Shown here: piece by piece, positions 13,064 through 22,801 of the stretch
Layout: each line of letters opens with the position of its first letter
Position numbering within the stretch: position 1 is the first letter of the stretch
Source of the DNA: Ignelater luminosus
Lineage: Eukaryota > Arthropoda > Insecta > Coleoptera > Elateridae
Direction of reading: 5' to 3'
DNA: 64,000 bases
NCBI GenBank assembly: GCA_011009095.1
Contig: VTPC01090434.1
Coordinates: 218,480-282,479 of the forward strand
The notes under the pieces: model-generated
What the model was told of the DNA's origin: nothing
The model's database searches: none
Seen by the model: the letters and a program-made list of their open reading frames with translations, nothing else
Program-made: the position numbers and the translations under genes

Positions 13064-13149
13064 GACTACACATAAAATTTAAACGAATTCTGAATTCCTG
13101 TTTCCTAGTAGTAGGTACCACAGTATGTAGTTTAAATTTATGTGTAGTC
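13064..13149. repeat. 86-bp inverted repeat (20-21-nt stem, ~45-nt loop)
   Basis: The arms 13064-13084 and 13130-13149 are reverse complements except for one A indel; each carries GACTACACATAAA. Such a structure could be a tiny MITE remnant or a transcribed hairpin. No target duplication was seen. Confidence 0.6.
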
Positions 13150-13987
13150 TTCTATATAAAATGACATTTATTAAGATTACAATTATTATTTAACACCAAG
13201 CTGAAAAGAAATTAATATCTTCCACAATTAAGTTATTTACTTTTATTTAAAATAGATGTTACAAGACGGTCTTGCATTTACAATAACTTTATTGATATTT
13301 TGAAAAGAATCAATAAGATATATAGTGGTTTAGTATAATACCGTTTCGTCTAAGTTTAATATAAACGTTTAAATATTGGGTAATTTAGGAAAAATTCAAA
13401 TAAGTCAGATTTTGCTTATTGTTTATTCAGAAATGACAGTAACAAAATTAATCATAGGATTATTGTAAAAAAATAGTGTAAGAACTAAGAATATAAAACA
13501 AATATTAAAACAGTTGAATGTATTAAGTCCTTCATGCAAAGTTTCCTTTTAATTCCATCGTTTGCATTTACGTACGTGGAACTGCGATAAGTTTTTTTTT
13601 TTGCAAAGATATAGTTATTAATTACAATAGCATAGTTTATTTCATATTTAGTTAGTTTATAGTTAATTTATTCAATAAAAAACCACAGAGTAGAATTTTG
13701 ATAATAAAGAAATGTTAAGATTCAAATTTCATCAGATACAAGAAAGTCACACAAAAATAAACCAGCAAGATGTTACATTTTAAATAAAAAGAATAATCAA
13801 AAAAGAAAATGAATACTCATAAAAGAAAAAGAATATTCATTCTTTGTAAAAATTCAGTTTCTAGTTAATTCTCGTTTGTAACATTTAATGTAACCATTAT
13901 GTAACACTATTGTAGAGTTCCCCAAAAGGCTTGTTACTAAAGTATTTTTGATATTGAAGACAGCACTTAAATTGTTTTGTTGATGAT
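13150..13987. other. AT-rich DNA, no gene recognised
   Basis: This is AT-rich sequence downstream (in LINE orientation) of the minus-strand LINE's 3' end. No frame is protein-like. Confidence 0.6.
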
Positions 13988-13998
13988 AAAATAAAAAT

Positions 13999-14017
13999 AT
14001 AATAATAATAATTTATT
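13999..14017 (-). terminator. LINE 3' end: AATAAA and (TTA)n tail
   Basis: On the minus strand an AATAAA lies at 14012-14017, followed by about five ATT/TTA units and then a T/A-rich run. A 3' simple repeat rather than a pure poly(A) is typical of several non-LTR clades. Confidence 0.55.
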
Positions 14018-14115
14018 AACGGACATCCATTTACAAACAAATCTTATTAAAACATTAACCAAAAAAGCTACATATACATAATGTAATGTAGAATAAATAT
14101 AAATATAAAATATTG

Positions 14116-16065
14116 CTACATATTTAGTGCATTTCTTAAGGAGCACTTGAATTTGTTAAAGGAAATACCAAAGAATTCCAAATCATCATGTGTACATGCT
14201 AAGTGACATATTCTACAGTGAGGAGAATTTGCACCGTACGCAGTTCGATGGAAAGGAATATTGAAAATTGGTAAATTACGTAAATTGGTATTTTTTATGT
14301 TCAAAGAAAAACATTGAAGTATTTGAGAACAATTAACAAATCCATTAAATACTTTAAACAATAAACATAAATCGTAATAATTGCTGGGCACATGCAATAA
14401 AGATAGGCCAAAGTAATGTAAAAGATCACTATAACTGTAACCGTAGTAATCAATTCGGTACTTGTAACATAAATATTTTACAAATCGTTTCTGTGTTGCT
14501 TCCATTCTATTTACTAATTTAATATAATATGGGCACCAAATGGTTGTGCAATACTCCAGAAGTGAACGAACTTGAGACGTATATAGTATAATTAAAATTC
14601 TTAAATCTGTGAAATCAGTACACTGACGCACAATAAATCCTAATATTCTATTGGCTCTGCTAAGTAGATTTGTAATATGTTGATCATAACTAACACATGC
14701 ATCAATAATAACACCTAAATCCTTAAAGCAAGTAACACTTTCTACTGCTATATTATCAATGTAATAAGTACAAATACCAGGTGATAACTTTTTAGAAAAT
14801 CGTAAAGATTTGCATTTTGAAATATTTAATTCCAGATAGTTTTCATTACACCATGAAGTCAAACAATCCAAATGAGCTTGTAACAAATGATCTGAACCAA
14901 CAGCATCAGTACGAAGGAAAAGTCTGAAATCATCAGCATATAGCAGAAATTTGCTGGAATTGATAGAATAATTTATATCATTAATAAACAAAATAAATAG
15001 AATTGGTCCCAAATGGGATCCTTGCGGTACGCCGGAAGTAACGTTAAACCATTCGGAGGTAGAATTATTAATGACAACTCTTTGTTTTCGCATGTTTAAG
15101 TAAGAGTAGATCCACGACAACAAGGGGTTTTGTAAACCTAATTTACTTAATTTGTAGATCAAGCGCTCAATATTGACTCTCTCAAATGCCTTATTAAGAT
15201 CAGTATAAATACAATCAACGTTATGGCCCAATTCTATAGTATGCAGAACATAATTGGTAAATAAGAAAAGATTTGTTAGCGTAGATCTACCCTTAACAAA
15301 ACCATGCTGTTCATCAATTATAATGTTTTTTACGGATTGAAACAATTTATCCGTAACAATGGCTTTAAAAACTTTTGGAATTGCAGATAGAGTACTAATT
15401 GCACGGTAATTACCAGCATCTAAACGATCTCCCGTTTTAAAAACAGGAAAAACGTTTGATTTTTTCCACAATTCAGGAAATACAGAACTACTCAAAGAAT
15501 TATTAAACAAAATGCACAAAGGTTTAACTAAGTTGTTTGCACAGCACTTCAAGAAGACTGCAGGAATATTATCTGAACCAGCTTTAAAATTAGCATCTAG
15601 AGAATTTATTTTATTGAAAATATCTTCTCTAGATATATTTAAATTGCAAAGATCGACAATTTCTTTTAAATTATTATCCCAAAGTTTACTTTTATAAGTA
15701 TCATAGGTACAATAAACAGAATAGAAGTACTTTGCAAATAAAGAGGCGATTTCAATCGGAGTATAACCCACAGAATTTTCATATTTAATACAGTTAGGTA
15801 AAGAATTATCTCCTTTTTGAGATCTAACATAATGCCAGAAGTGTTGAGGATTTTCTAAAATATTATTCTCAGTGCTTCTTATGTTATTTAACCTACAGTT
15901 ATTGATAGCAATTTTACATTTATTTCTTAAATCCTTAAATATATTGTAATCTATAGGAGATCTGAACTGTTTGAATTGTTTGTGAGCGATTTTCTTTTCA
16001 ATAATTAAAGATTTCGTACTATCATCAAACCATTTAGGAAAATTAAACTGCTTTTGCATTGGCAC
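14116..16065 (-). CDS. LINE ORF2, reverse transcriptase portion (649 codons open)
   Basis: This is the RNA-directed DNA polymerase of a non-LTR retrotransposon, which would copy element RNA at a nicked chromosomal target. The linker lies at residues ~1-150 (FPKWF near 9-13; NPQHFWHYV near 72-80). RT fingers and palm span ~155-460. Motif A is YTDLNKAFERV at ~287-297, with the catalytic Asp at 289; the usual KAFD reads KAFE. Motif B is SGVPQGS at 344-350. Motif C is YADD at 376-379. The C-terminal tail has a Cys/His cluster near 617-625 (CRICHLAC). The Met start is only the first ATG after an upstream in-frame TAA; the true protein began in the endonuclease part. All three catalytic Asp residues are present, but without an intact endonuclease in frame the copy is probably not autonomous. 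Confidence 0.9.
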   Translation of the reverse strand: MPMQKQFNFPKWFDDSTKSLIIEKKIAHKQFKQFRSPIDYNIFKDLRNKCKIAINNCRLNNIRSTENNILENPQHFWHYVRSQKGDNSLPNCIKYENSVGYTPIEIASLFAKYFYSVYCTYDTYKSKLWDNNLKEIVDLCNLNISREDIFNKINSLDANFKAGSDNIPAVFLKCCANNLVKPLCILFNNSLSSSVFPELWKKSNVFPVFKTGDRLDAGNYRAISTLSAIPKVFKAIVTDKLFQSVKNIIIDEQHGFVKGRSTLTNLFLFTNYVLHTIELGHNVDCIYTDLNKAFERVNIERLIYKLSKLGLQNPLLSWIYSYLNMRKQRVVINNSTSEWFNVTSGVPQGSHLGPILFILFINDINYSINSSKFLLYADDFRLFLRTDAVGSDHLLQAHLDCLTSWCNENYLELNISKCKSLRFSKKLSPGICTYYIDNIAVESVTCFKDLGVIIDACVSYDQHITNLLSRANRILGFIVRQCTDFTDLRILIILYTSQVRSLLEYCTTIWCPYYIKLVNRMEATQKRFVKYLCYKYRIDYYGYSYSDLLHYFGLSLLHVPSNYYDLCLLFKVFNGFVNCSQILQCFSLNIKNTNLRNLPIFNIPFHRTAYGANSPHCRICHLACTHDDLEFFGISFNKFKCSLRNALNM

Positions 16066-16985
16066 TCTTTTTTAACTTAACATATAAAGATATAACAGAA
16101 TTACTAATGTCGTAGAAAATATTAACAGATTCCTCAATTGAACTAAAATTGTTTAGTATATTCCAATCAATATTGTCTAAATGATTATTAATCAACTAAT
16201 ATGGTGCATTCTTAAAGTCTAAATAAAATATCTCACCATTGGTAAGAGTTGACTGAGAACAATTCTTTACATTTAATACAAAAGAAGGATGATTTATGTC
16301 AGGTTTAGTTAAATGTGGCCATTGATAAATATTTACAAAATCCACATTACAAAATACTAAATCTAAGATAACATTATTAGCATTATAAATATAATTCTTT
16401 TGGAAAAACCATAAAACGCAAAATTATCACAAACAATTTCTTCTATCTTAGAGTGTACATTAACTGGAATTAAAGTATCACATACAGTATCACAGAAATT
16501 ATCACAATACCATGTAATTTGTGGTAGGTTATAATCACCTAAAACACAAATGATACTATCAGGATAAGTTATGGAAATCTCCGAAATTAATTGAAGATGA
16601 CCTTCATATAAAGAAATATCCGAATTTGGTGGAAAATAAAGAACTCCCACTATCAGATTTTTACTAGCAAGATGAACACAAGTCCATATCTCTTCCCGAT
16701 CTTTTACATCAAGATTAATTAGAAAAGATGACAAACTCTTTTTGACTGCGATAAGAACTCCACCACCCCGTTCTTTGCTCGTTGTTTTAGGATTCCTGTC
16801 TTGACGAAAAAACATTATAACGTCCGTCAATAATCTCTGAACTGTTAATTTCCCCATTAAGCCATGTTTCGGAGAGACAAACCACAGTGTGATCTTCGCT
16901 TAATACACTAGTAAATATTTCATTAACTTTTGTCCTAAGACCACGAACATTTTGATAAAATATGTTTATGTCGGATGCTTCGTGG
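16066..16985 (-). pseudogene. LINE ORF2 endonuclease portion and linker, frame-broken
   Basis: This is the N-terminal apurinic-like endonuclease that nicks the target site. Reading downward from ~16985, one frame has NIFYQNVRGLRTKVNEIF and VVCLSETWLNGE, the start of the EN fold. Near 16810 the frame shifts to RQDRNPKTTSKERGGGVLIAV and continues through CVLGDYNLPQITWY (the GDFN-type active-site motif). Near 16400 it shifts again to ILDLVFCNVDFVN and KPDINHPSF, the 'DlvlsN...DHhp' end of EN with the canonical DH replaced by NH. An in-frame stop lies at about 16196-16198. A final shift near 16070 joins the RT frame. At least four lesions make this half non-functional. Confidence 0.85.
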
Positions 16986-16990
16986 GAATT

Positions 16991-17425
16991 GCCCTTTGAA
17001 AATTTTTATCATTATTTAAGTTCTGATGAACGGAAACATTATAAAATAAATATAAGTGTGTCAGCTTACAAAAGGTTTAAAGAATGTTTGTTTTCTAGTA
17101 AGAAACTAAAAAAAAAAAACAAAATGTGGTCTACCCAAGAATAGAGAACTACTTATAAAGCAATAAATAACTAAACAATTAATATTCCACAAGTTCATTT
17201 GCAACCAGTGTAGAATTGTCTTAAATATCTTACCAATAAATAAACAAACAAAAGGTACATTAATAATAATTACCAACGAACAGGGTAGTAATACCGTTGG
17301 TCATGACTTCAATAACAGCAATAATAATACAAATATTCATTTTCAAAAGTCATTTCCTCAATTTTGCAATTTCTCAATTCTGTAACAATAATGTATTTAA
17401 GACCTTTCACTAAAATGATTAGGGT
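16991..17425. other. Spacer between LINE 5' side and hAT-like element
   Basis: I looked here for an ORF1 of the minus-strand LINE and found none. A 60-codon plus-strand frame at 16962-17144 is Lys-rich, lies partly antisense to the endonuclease and shows no known domain. Confidence 0.5.
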
Positions 17426-17436
17426 TAGGGCTGGGC

Positions 17437-17700
17437 TATTATCAATTTCAATAATCGATTACTAAGAAAATAATCAATTATTTTAATTACACGATCAATC
17501 AATTATTTCGATTATCGATTAATTAGATAATCGAAATAATCGAATAATGCAAATAATCGAATAATGGAAGTAATCGAATAATTCAATAATCGAAATAACC
17601 AAGTAGTCGATTAATTAGATAATAGATTAATTGAATAGTTGTATAATCGATTAATTTATTACTCAAGATGATAAAATAATGGTCGATTAATCGTTAAATC
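17437..17700. repeat. Left subterminal AATCGATT-type repeat block
   Basis: There are more than a dozen overlapping variants of ATAATCGA/TCGATTAATT, with short spacers. TAATCGATTACTAAGAAAAT near 17452 matches, in inverse orientation, TAATCGATTAATCGGAAAAT of the right end. Confidence 0.75.
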
Positions 17701-19539
17701 ACTGCCTAATATATTATGCGGACAATTGATTCTCAAATAATCGGCTATTATGTGCTTTACGAACTCAAGTAGGAATCATTAAAAGCCATTATCTGTGTAA
17801 CCTATGATTTAATTTATTTTCTGTACCAGGTGTCCTTTTAATACTGTGAGTATAGCTTTTAAGTTGGTAGTAGATTAACTAAACTTAAGTTGGTAATGAA
17901 AGATAGATGTTAACATGCAAACTGACAATTTACGAAGTGTCAGGCGCGTATTGGAAAATGGCTGTTGGATGGCACACATTGTCAGCTGTTCCGTGTTGTC
18001 AAATAGGGAAAGTGAAGAACGGCAGGTGGTTGTTCGAGTAAAATGCCTGTATTTTGCTGTGCTGCGAATAGAGACGAGAACATTTCTACTCTACGCAGGA
18101 GTTTGCGCCAAATTTGTTTTTTTCTTAAAAAAAGAACATTTAAATAAATAAAAATTTTACAGTATCAGATTACATAAAAAATAATAGTTGTTTATTGTAA
18201 GAGTGTTTTAGACAGCGTTTTATCCACGCAAGAATGCTTAAACGCGAGAACGCAGTTGTTTGTCATTTGTTCTCTGTCAGTATTTGTATTCTTCATAATC
18301 TCAACTTGAGTTTGACAGATGTTATTTTAATTACTCAAGGTTATTTAATTAGTTTACTTTTACCTGTAACAGTATTATCAATTTCTGCAGGTGTACCAAC
18401 TCAAAAAAGTCACAATATTAAATGAACACTCAGTATTTGAGACATTGACAATTTACAAACACAACCCGACCCAAGGATATTTAATTGATAACTCCATAAC
18501 AAATATTCGTAAATCGGACGTGTAGCTAAAGCAACTGACCAGAACCAATATGGCTGAATATGAGCTTATTGTGTTATCTTAGCATTTACATATCAAAACC
18601 TGATTTATCTTAGCTTTGGAATTAAGTAAACAAGAAGGATAAAATACAACTTTAATAAAATTAATAAACGCCAACAACTAAACAAAAAAAAAAACAACGA
18701 CTAACTAACAATTGCCAGCATGCAGAGTCCCGAATCAAGAATTTAAGTTTTGAAATATTTTTTAGTTATATACCTCGACTTTTCTTTAGATATTCTGCAA
18801 TTAAAATTATATATTATATTCATAATTTACTTTAACTCAAATGAAATAAAGTATAAAAAAGAAGTTTTGTAATGTCAAGAAGCATAACATTGAGGGACTC
18901 TATTACTGGGTTTCCTGCTTTCGTCACAAAAAGTGCTAACATTACAGTATAGGGAATGATCAATCCTCTAGTTAAATATACTTGAACCCGACCCAACCCA
19001 ACCAAGTTCAGAAAAACATCAGAAAATAATTATGCAAACTAATCTCTATAACAAACGATGTCGACCAATCAGAAACGTAATTTTACCTGAGTATAGTAAC
19101 TGACAACAGGTTATTTTTATGTTTTAATTGACACTTCCGCGTTCGCTATTGTTTATGGTACTTTACTTTTAAATTTTTTAAAAATATATTAATAAGCATA
19201 GTCATTTAATGGCGTACTTATAAAGAAGGTTCTAAGGGTCTGGACCCTCCACAGTAGTCCAAAAATATAATAATGAAAAAATAATAACAAATATAAAATT
19301 CTCATTTTGATTTTTCTCTATCAAAACTTCGCCAATTACTTTTCCTTTCGTCTATCACTTTATTTACATTTAAGAGATCTTTTATAATACCATAGGTTTC
19401 CTTCCAGACATCAATTTTTTTATAGCGGAGACAAAAACTATCAATTAGTTCTGCAACTAGCGGTATAAGCAAAAATTGTAATAAATTACGATGTTCTGGG
19501 TGAAACTAAAGTACAACTATTAAATAATGATGTAAACGA
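17701..19539. other. Interior of hAT-like element, no readable transposase
   Basis: A 78-codon plus frame (17915-18151) and a 63-codon one (18234-18425) are present, but neither shows a transposase motif. An alternative frame near 18041 begins MPVFCCAANRDEN, which recalls the first residues of THAP zinc fingers. It stops after ~34 codons without the rest of that domain. The remainder is AT-rich. Confidence 0.4.
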
Positions 19540-19848
19540 TTGAATCAACTAAACAAACAAATCAAGCAATTGATTAATCCCCTAATAAATTGCTCAATTC
19601 TTCAACTATTTATTTAATTAGGGCACAAAATGGCCGATTAACAGACGCAGACGGTTTGATTTCGAATGATCCGTGTAATCGGTTAATTGAATAATCAGGT
19701 AATTGATAAACAGACTAATCGAATAATTGATAAATAGAATTATCGGTTAATCGATAAATTTTATAATCTAATAATCCATGTTTTTAAATAATAATCAAAC
19801 TTTTGATTAATCAATCAATCGATTATTTTCCGATTAATCGATTACTAT
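19540..19848. repeat. Right subterminal AATCGATT-type repeat block
   Basis: This is the inverted counterpart of the left block. It has many variants of AATTGATTAAT/ATTATCGGTTAATCG and ends next to the terminal GCACAGCCCTA. Confidence 0.75.
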
Positions 19849-19949
19849 GCACAGCCCTAATTAGAACAGTCGATGTCTGCAACTATTTGATTTTGCATGG
19901 ATACAAATTCTCCTAGCTTTGTCTGTGTTTGCTACCTTGCTCCGTCGAA

Positions 19950-20520
19950 GATGCTACCACCAGAAAAGCCATGCGCCACCTCCCATTAGCTGCAGTTACT
20001 CTTATCAGCAATGTCACCTGTGTTGATACTTTCCCTCTTCCTGGAAAACCGTCACCGTCGTGATGGTCCACAAACCTAGTAAATAGCTTTCCGATCCCTT
20101 TTTAAATACTTAAGTCCATAGTGCTGCTAATTCTAACCGTTGCGTTATCGTCATCCTTCTCGATATCGAGCGTGCTTTTGACAAGACTTGGCACTAGGTC
20201 AGATAAACTCTCTCCAGAAATTCATTCCACTTGCTCAATTCTTTCTTCTGTATTGCCACAATATTTTTTAGTTACAACACCAAAATGTTTCTGTAATCCA
20301 GTTTGCAGATGATACCGCTTTCTGGGCGTCTTTTCCGACCACCGGGATCCTTTATGGGAACTTTGCTGGTGGAGATCTGCTTTTCTCGACATAGATATAT
20401 TACAGTTCCAAGACTCAAATCCGACAAAATAAGCGATACACCAGGACTTTTGGAGCTCCTGACCTCTCCCCTTAGCTTCGGTTAAATATCTAGAGATCAT
20501 CTTCTCATCTACCATAGATT
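19950..20520 (+). pseudogene. Decayed Jockey-type LINE reverse transcriptase
   Basis: Scattered RT motifs appear in the correct order on the plus strand but in different frames. YFPSSWKTVTVVMVHKPSK near 20027-20084 is the 'fP..WK.a.vv.i.KpgK' segment. CVIVILLDIERAFDKTWH near 20133-20190 is motif A. QFADDTAFWAS near 20300-20335 is motif C. Motif B between A and C is missing, so a stretch was deleted. It starts less than 100 bp after the end of the hAT-like element. The style, especially 'DIErAFDkvWH' and 'ADDTA.waS', is Jockey-like. It is non-functional. Confidence 0.85.
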
Positions 20521-21312
20521 AGCGAGAAGAGTCGTGGCGCTAATGAACATAATCCGCGGTATCATTCCCTCACACTCTGCGCTACACGCATAAGACCTTC
20601 ATTTGATCTGTCATTGGCTACCGATGCACCAGAATTTTCGATTTGGAGAGCGATAATTCTTTGGTAAAAGTTTGCAACCGTGCCGGGGTACCTCCCATAC
20701 ATACGCGCCTCAATATGATATATCCTTTGGCCATCTTTCTAGAGAATATGAAAAATTCCCCCTCCCCTCTCTGGTTTTGAAGATATTCTCGATTTTACTA
20801 CCATAGCTAATACAACTAATTTATACCATCAGCTCAGTCACGCCTACATAATAATTATCCCTGTTCATTTAAACCAGAATCTGTAATTTCCAATTACAGA
20901 AGGAAACTCGCCATTTCCTGATTCTGAATCTGTGTGATTGCATCGACTCTGCAGGTACTCGCTGGGACTGTCGTGGGCTCTTTGTTTCCGTAGGGTTTTT
21001 TTTTCTTTCTCTTTTCTTCGTCGAACAAGAAGAACAGGTCCGAGGTGAAGTCATTCAGTCCACGTGTTCATCGGTTAGTAGATCTCGTCCGTGAGGTCCT
21101 CTCGTTAGCGCCCGTTGTTTCTTTTCTCTTTCCTTTGCCTGGCTTGACGGGAGTTTATTACTTTTTGTTCAATCTCTCCAGATGAGTTTTGAAGTTCAAG
21201 TTTTACAGCCTCTGAAGTTACTGCTTCTTTACGGAAAGGCCACCGATGATACAAAGTAAATCTCCACTTGAAAGATCGTAGGGTCTTTTTCTAAGACGAT
21301 ACTGTATAATCC
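20521..21312. other. GC-richer unassigned stretch after the Jockey relic
   Basis: Between about 20840 and 21180 the sequence is less AT-rich. It carries a 61-codon minus frame (20869-21054) that is Lys/Arg/Ser-rich, facing a T-rich plus strand. It may be LINE 3' or gag-like debris, but no motif supports this. Confidence 0.35.
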
Positions 21313-21436
21313 TCTTTTGTCTAATGTCATGTCGACTAATTTCAATTTGTCTAATGATCCATTGTGTCTTACAGAATTTCATTTAATATCACTTTATCTA
21401 ATTTGATTTTGCCTAATACCAAACCGTCTAATAACC
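21313..21436. repeat. Degenerate array of ~15-nt TTTGTCTAATNTCA units
   Basis: About eight head-to-tail units vary around TTTGTCTAATTTCA (for example TTTTGTCTAATG, ATTTGTCTAATG, TTTATCTAATTTGA, TTTTGCCTAATA, ACCGTCTAATAA). Two units in the opposite orientation lie at 21566-21591 (ATCAGACAAGATGAAA, TTGGACAAAG). The layout resembles the inverted arrays at 38149-38397. Confidence 0.65.
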
Positions 21437-22222
21437 CACTTATCAAAAACTAAAGTTCAGTGAGAAACAGCAACAAACCTAAGCAGATCTCTTGGTACAT
21501 TTTTACTAAGTATGCAAAACAAATACTAGCAAAACAACTAACTTATAAGTTAGTGAAAAAAATCTATCAGACAAGATGAAATTGGACAAAGCACTTGAAC
21601 GCTGCCTAAAAAAACAAATAGAAAGTTACTGACTAAGTGAATCATTAGATTTCTTATTTCCCAGATATATGCCTGACTACCTATTATCCGTATGTAGTCT
21701 GTTATCCGTACTAAAGGCTAACTGCCTTGTCGAAAATTTATCTGTCCTCGTTCTATTGATCTTTAGCCAACGTTTTGCCTTGGTGACTCTGTAGGTAGAC
21801 ACTAGACCAGGTAATTTCTTTTTTGCCAACTGGGTTATCTTGGCGTATCCTATCTATTCATTCCTTTGCATTCCGCATTCTGTGGCAAGCCACCATGGCC
21901 TAGCTTTTTATCCGAGTTATGAAATTCGCTAGCTCAACAAAACTTGAGTTAGACTATTATGCCCGAATGTTAGGTAGTTCTTGGGTAATATAGTAACGCT
22001 TCACATAATTCTATTGCGCCCTTAGTTTGTAAAGACAATGAAATCTAGTTCTTTAGTTCTTTAGCGAGCGACTTTCAGTTACTAATCTGAATGCCATAGT
22101 GACGTTATTATAAAAACACAATAAATAGTTTTGTATAATCTACTGCATGAAATAAGGAATTAAAATTTGAAAATTTCAAAGCTTTAAATAGATACTTCAT
22201 TTTGTTTCATACTCTCATTGTA
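21437..22222. other. No gene recognised
   Basis: It contains the two inverted units at 21566-21591 and a short direct repeat of TTATCCGTA near 21688 and 21712. Otherwise unremarkable. Confidence 0.55.
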
Positions 22223-22247
22223 CCAGGTGTATACCTATGAAATGAGA
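22223..22247 (+). repeat. Left mariner terminal inverted repeat
   Basis: 25 bp, beginning CCAGGTGTATACC and ending AATGAGA; an exact inverse of 22775-22799. Confidence 0.92.
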
Positions 22248-22342
22248 GTTTCAGCTATTAGACCACAGATGTCGCTAGGAGTATTTTTAAACTATCCCAA
22301 ATGTCTTATTTTTTTCGTCTGTCATCTGTCAACAATATTCAA

Positions 22343-22742
22343 NNNNNNNNNNNNNNNNNNNNNNNNNNNNNNNNNNNNNNNNNNNNNNNNNNNNNNNNNN
22401 NNNNNNNNNNNNNNNNNNNNNNNNNNNNNNNNNNNNNNNNNNNNNNNNNNNNNNNNNNNNNNNNNNNNNNNNNNNNNNNNNNNNNNNNNNNNNNNNNNNN
22501 NNNNNNNNNNNNNNNNNNNNNNNNNNNNNNNNNNNNNNNNNNNNNNNNNNNNNNNNNNNNNNNNNNNNNNNNNNNNNNNNNNNNNNNNNNNNNNNNNNNN
22601 NNNNNNNNNNNNNNNNNNNNNNNNNNNNNNNNNNNNNNNNNNNNNNNNNNNNNNNNNNNNNNNNNNNNNNNNNNNNNNNNNNNNNNNNNNNNNNNNNNNN
22701 NNNNNNNNNNNNNNNNNNNNNNNNNNNNNNNNNNNNNNNNNN
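22343..22742. other. Assembly gap (400 undetermined bases)
   Basis: A run of exactly 400 N falls inside the mariner element. The round number suggests an estimated or rounded length. Confidence 0.99.
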
Positions 22743-22774
22743 TTGTTAATAAACGTTTAAAATTGAAAAAAAAG

Positions 22775-22799
22775 TCTCATTTCATAGGTATACACCTGG
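22775..22799 (-). repeat. Right mariner terminal inverted repeat
   Basis: 25 bp, the exact inverse of the left end, followed directly by TA. Confidence 0.92.
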
Positions 22800-22801
22800 T
22801 A

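Larger units (their letters stand above)
13988..16990 (-). mobile_element. Near-complete LINE (APE endonuclease + RT), minus strand
   Basis: A non-LTR retrotransposon ORF2 is read from about 16990 down to 14116: an APE-like endonuclease, a linker, RT, and a C-terminal tail. The 3' end carries an AATAAA on the minus strand near 14012-14017 and a short (TTA)n-type tail at 13999-14013. No ORF1 was recognised upstream (16991-17425), so the copy is either 5'-truncated or lacks ORF1. The endonuclease half has several frame breaks, while the RT half is open. By motif style (ETWLN, RGGGVLIAV, GDYNLP, SGVPQGS, YADD) it falls in the Jockey/CR1/L2 group; the clade is inferred. Confidence 0.9.
17426..19859. 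mobile_element. hAT-like element with AATCGATT-rich subterminal repeats
   Basis: The ends are TAGGGCTGGGC (17426-17436) and the inverted form of TAGGGCTGTGC (19849-19859), 10 of 11 matching. The flanks ATTAGGGT and ATTAGAAC share their first five of eight bases, consistent with a decayed 8-bp duplication. Inside both ends lie long runs of AATCGATT/AATAATCG-type units in inverted relation. Multiple subterminal copies of a short motif are the usual transposase-binding layout in hAT elements. At ~2.43 kb it is long for a MITE, yet no hAT transposase or dimerisation domain is readable, so it is either non-autonomous or badly decayed. Confidence 0.7.
22223..22799. mobile_element. Mariner-type (Tc1/mariner) element interrupted by assembly gap
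   Basis: Perfect 25-bp terminal inverted repeats lie at 22223-22247 and 22775-22799. They begin CCAGGTGTATACC, like the CCAGGTGT ends of mariner elements, and are flanked on both sides by TA (22221-22222 and 22800-22801), the obligatory mariner target duplication. The interior is mostly 400 undetermined bases (22343-22742). If that gap length is real, the copy is ~577 bp and internally deleted; if it is arbitrary, a full ~1.3-kb element with a transposase could be hidden. The 95 known bases after the left repeat and the 32 before the right carry no recognisable coding sequence. Confidence 0.9.

Noticed and set aside
15512..15697. 61-codon plus frame inside the LINE
   Set aside because: It is antisense to the well-supported reverse transcriptase and has no motif of its own.
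18041..18151. Possible THAP zinc finger start (MPVFCCAANR...)
   Set aside because: Only the first few residues resemble THAP; the remaining Cys/His ligands and the AVPTIF-type end are absent and the frame stops.
17426..19859. CRISPR-like or satellite reading of the AATCGATT repeats
   Set aside because: Units overlap, vary, lack regular spacers and are inverted between the two ends, as expected for transposon subterminal repeats.
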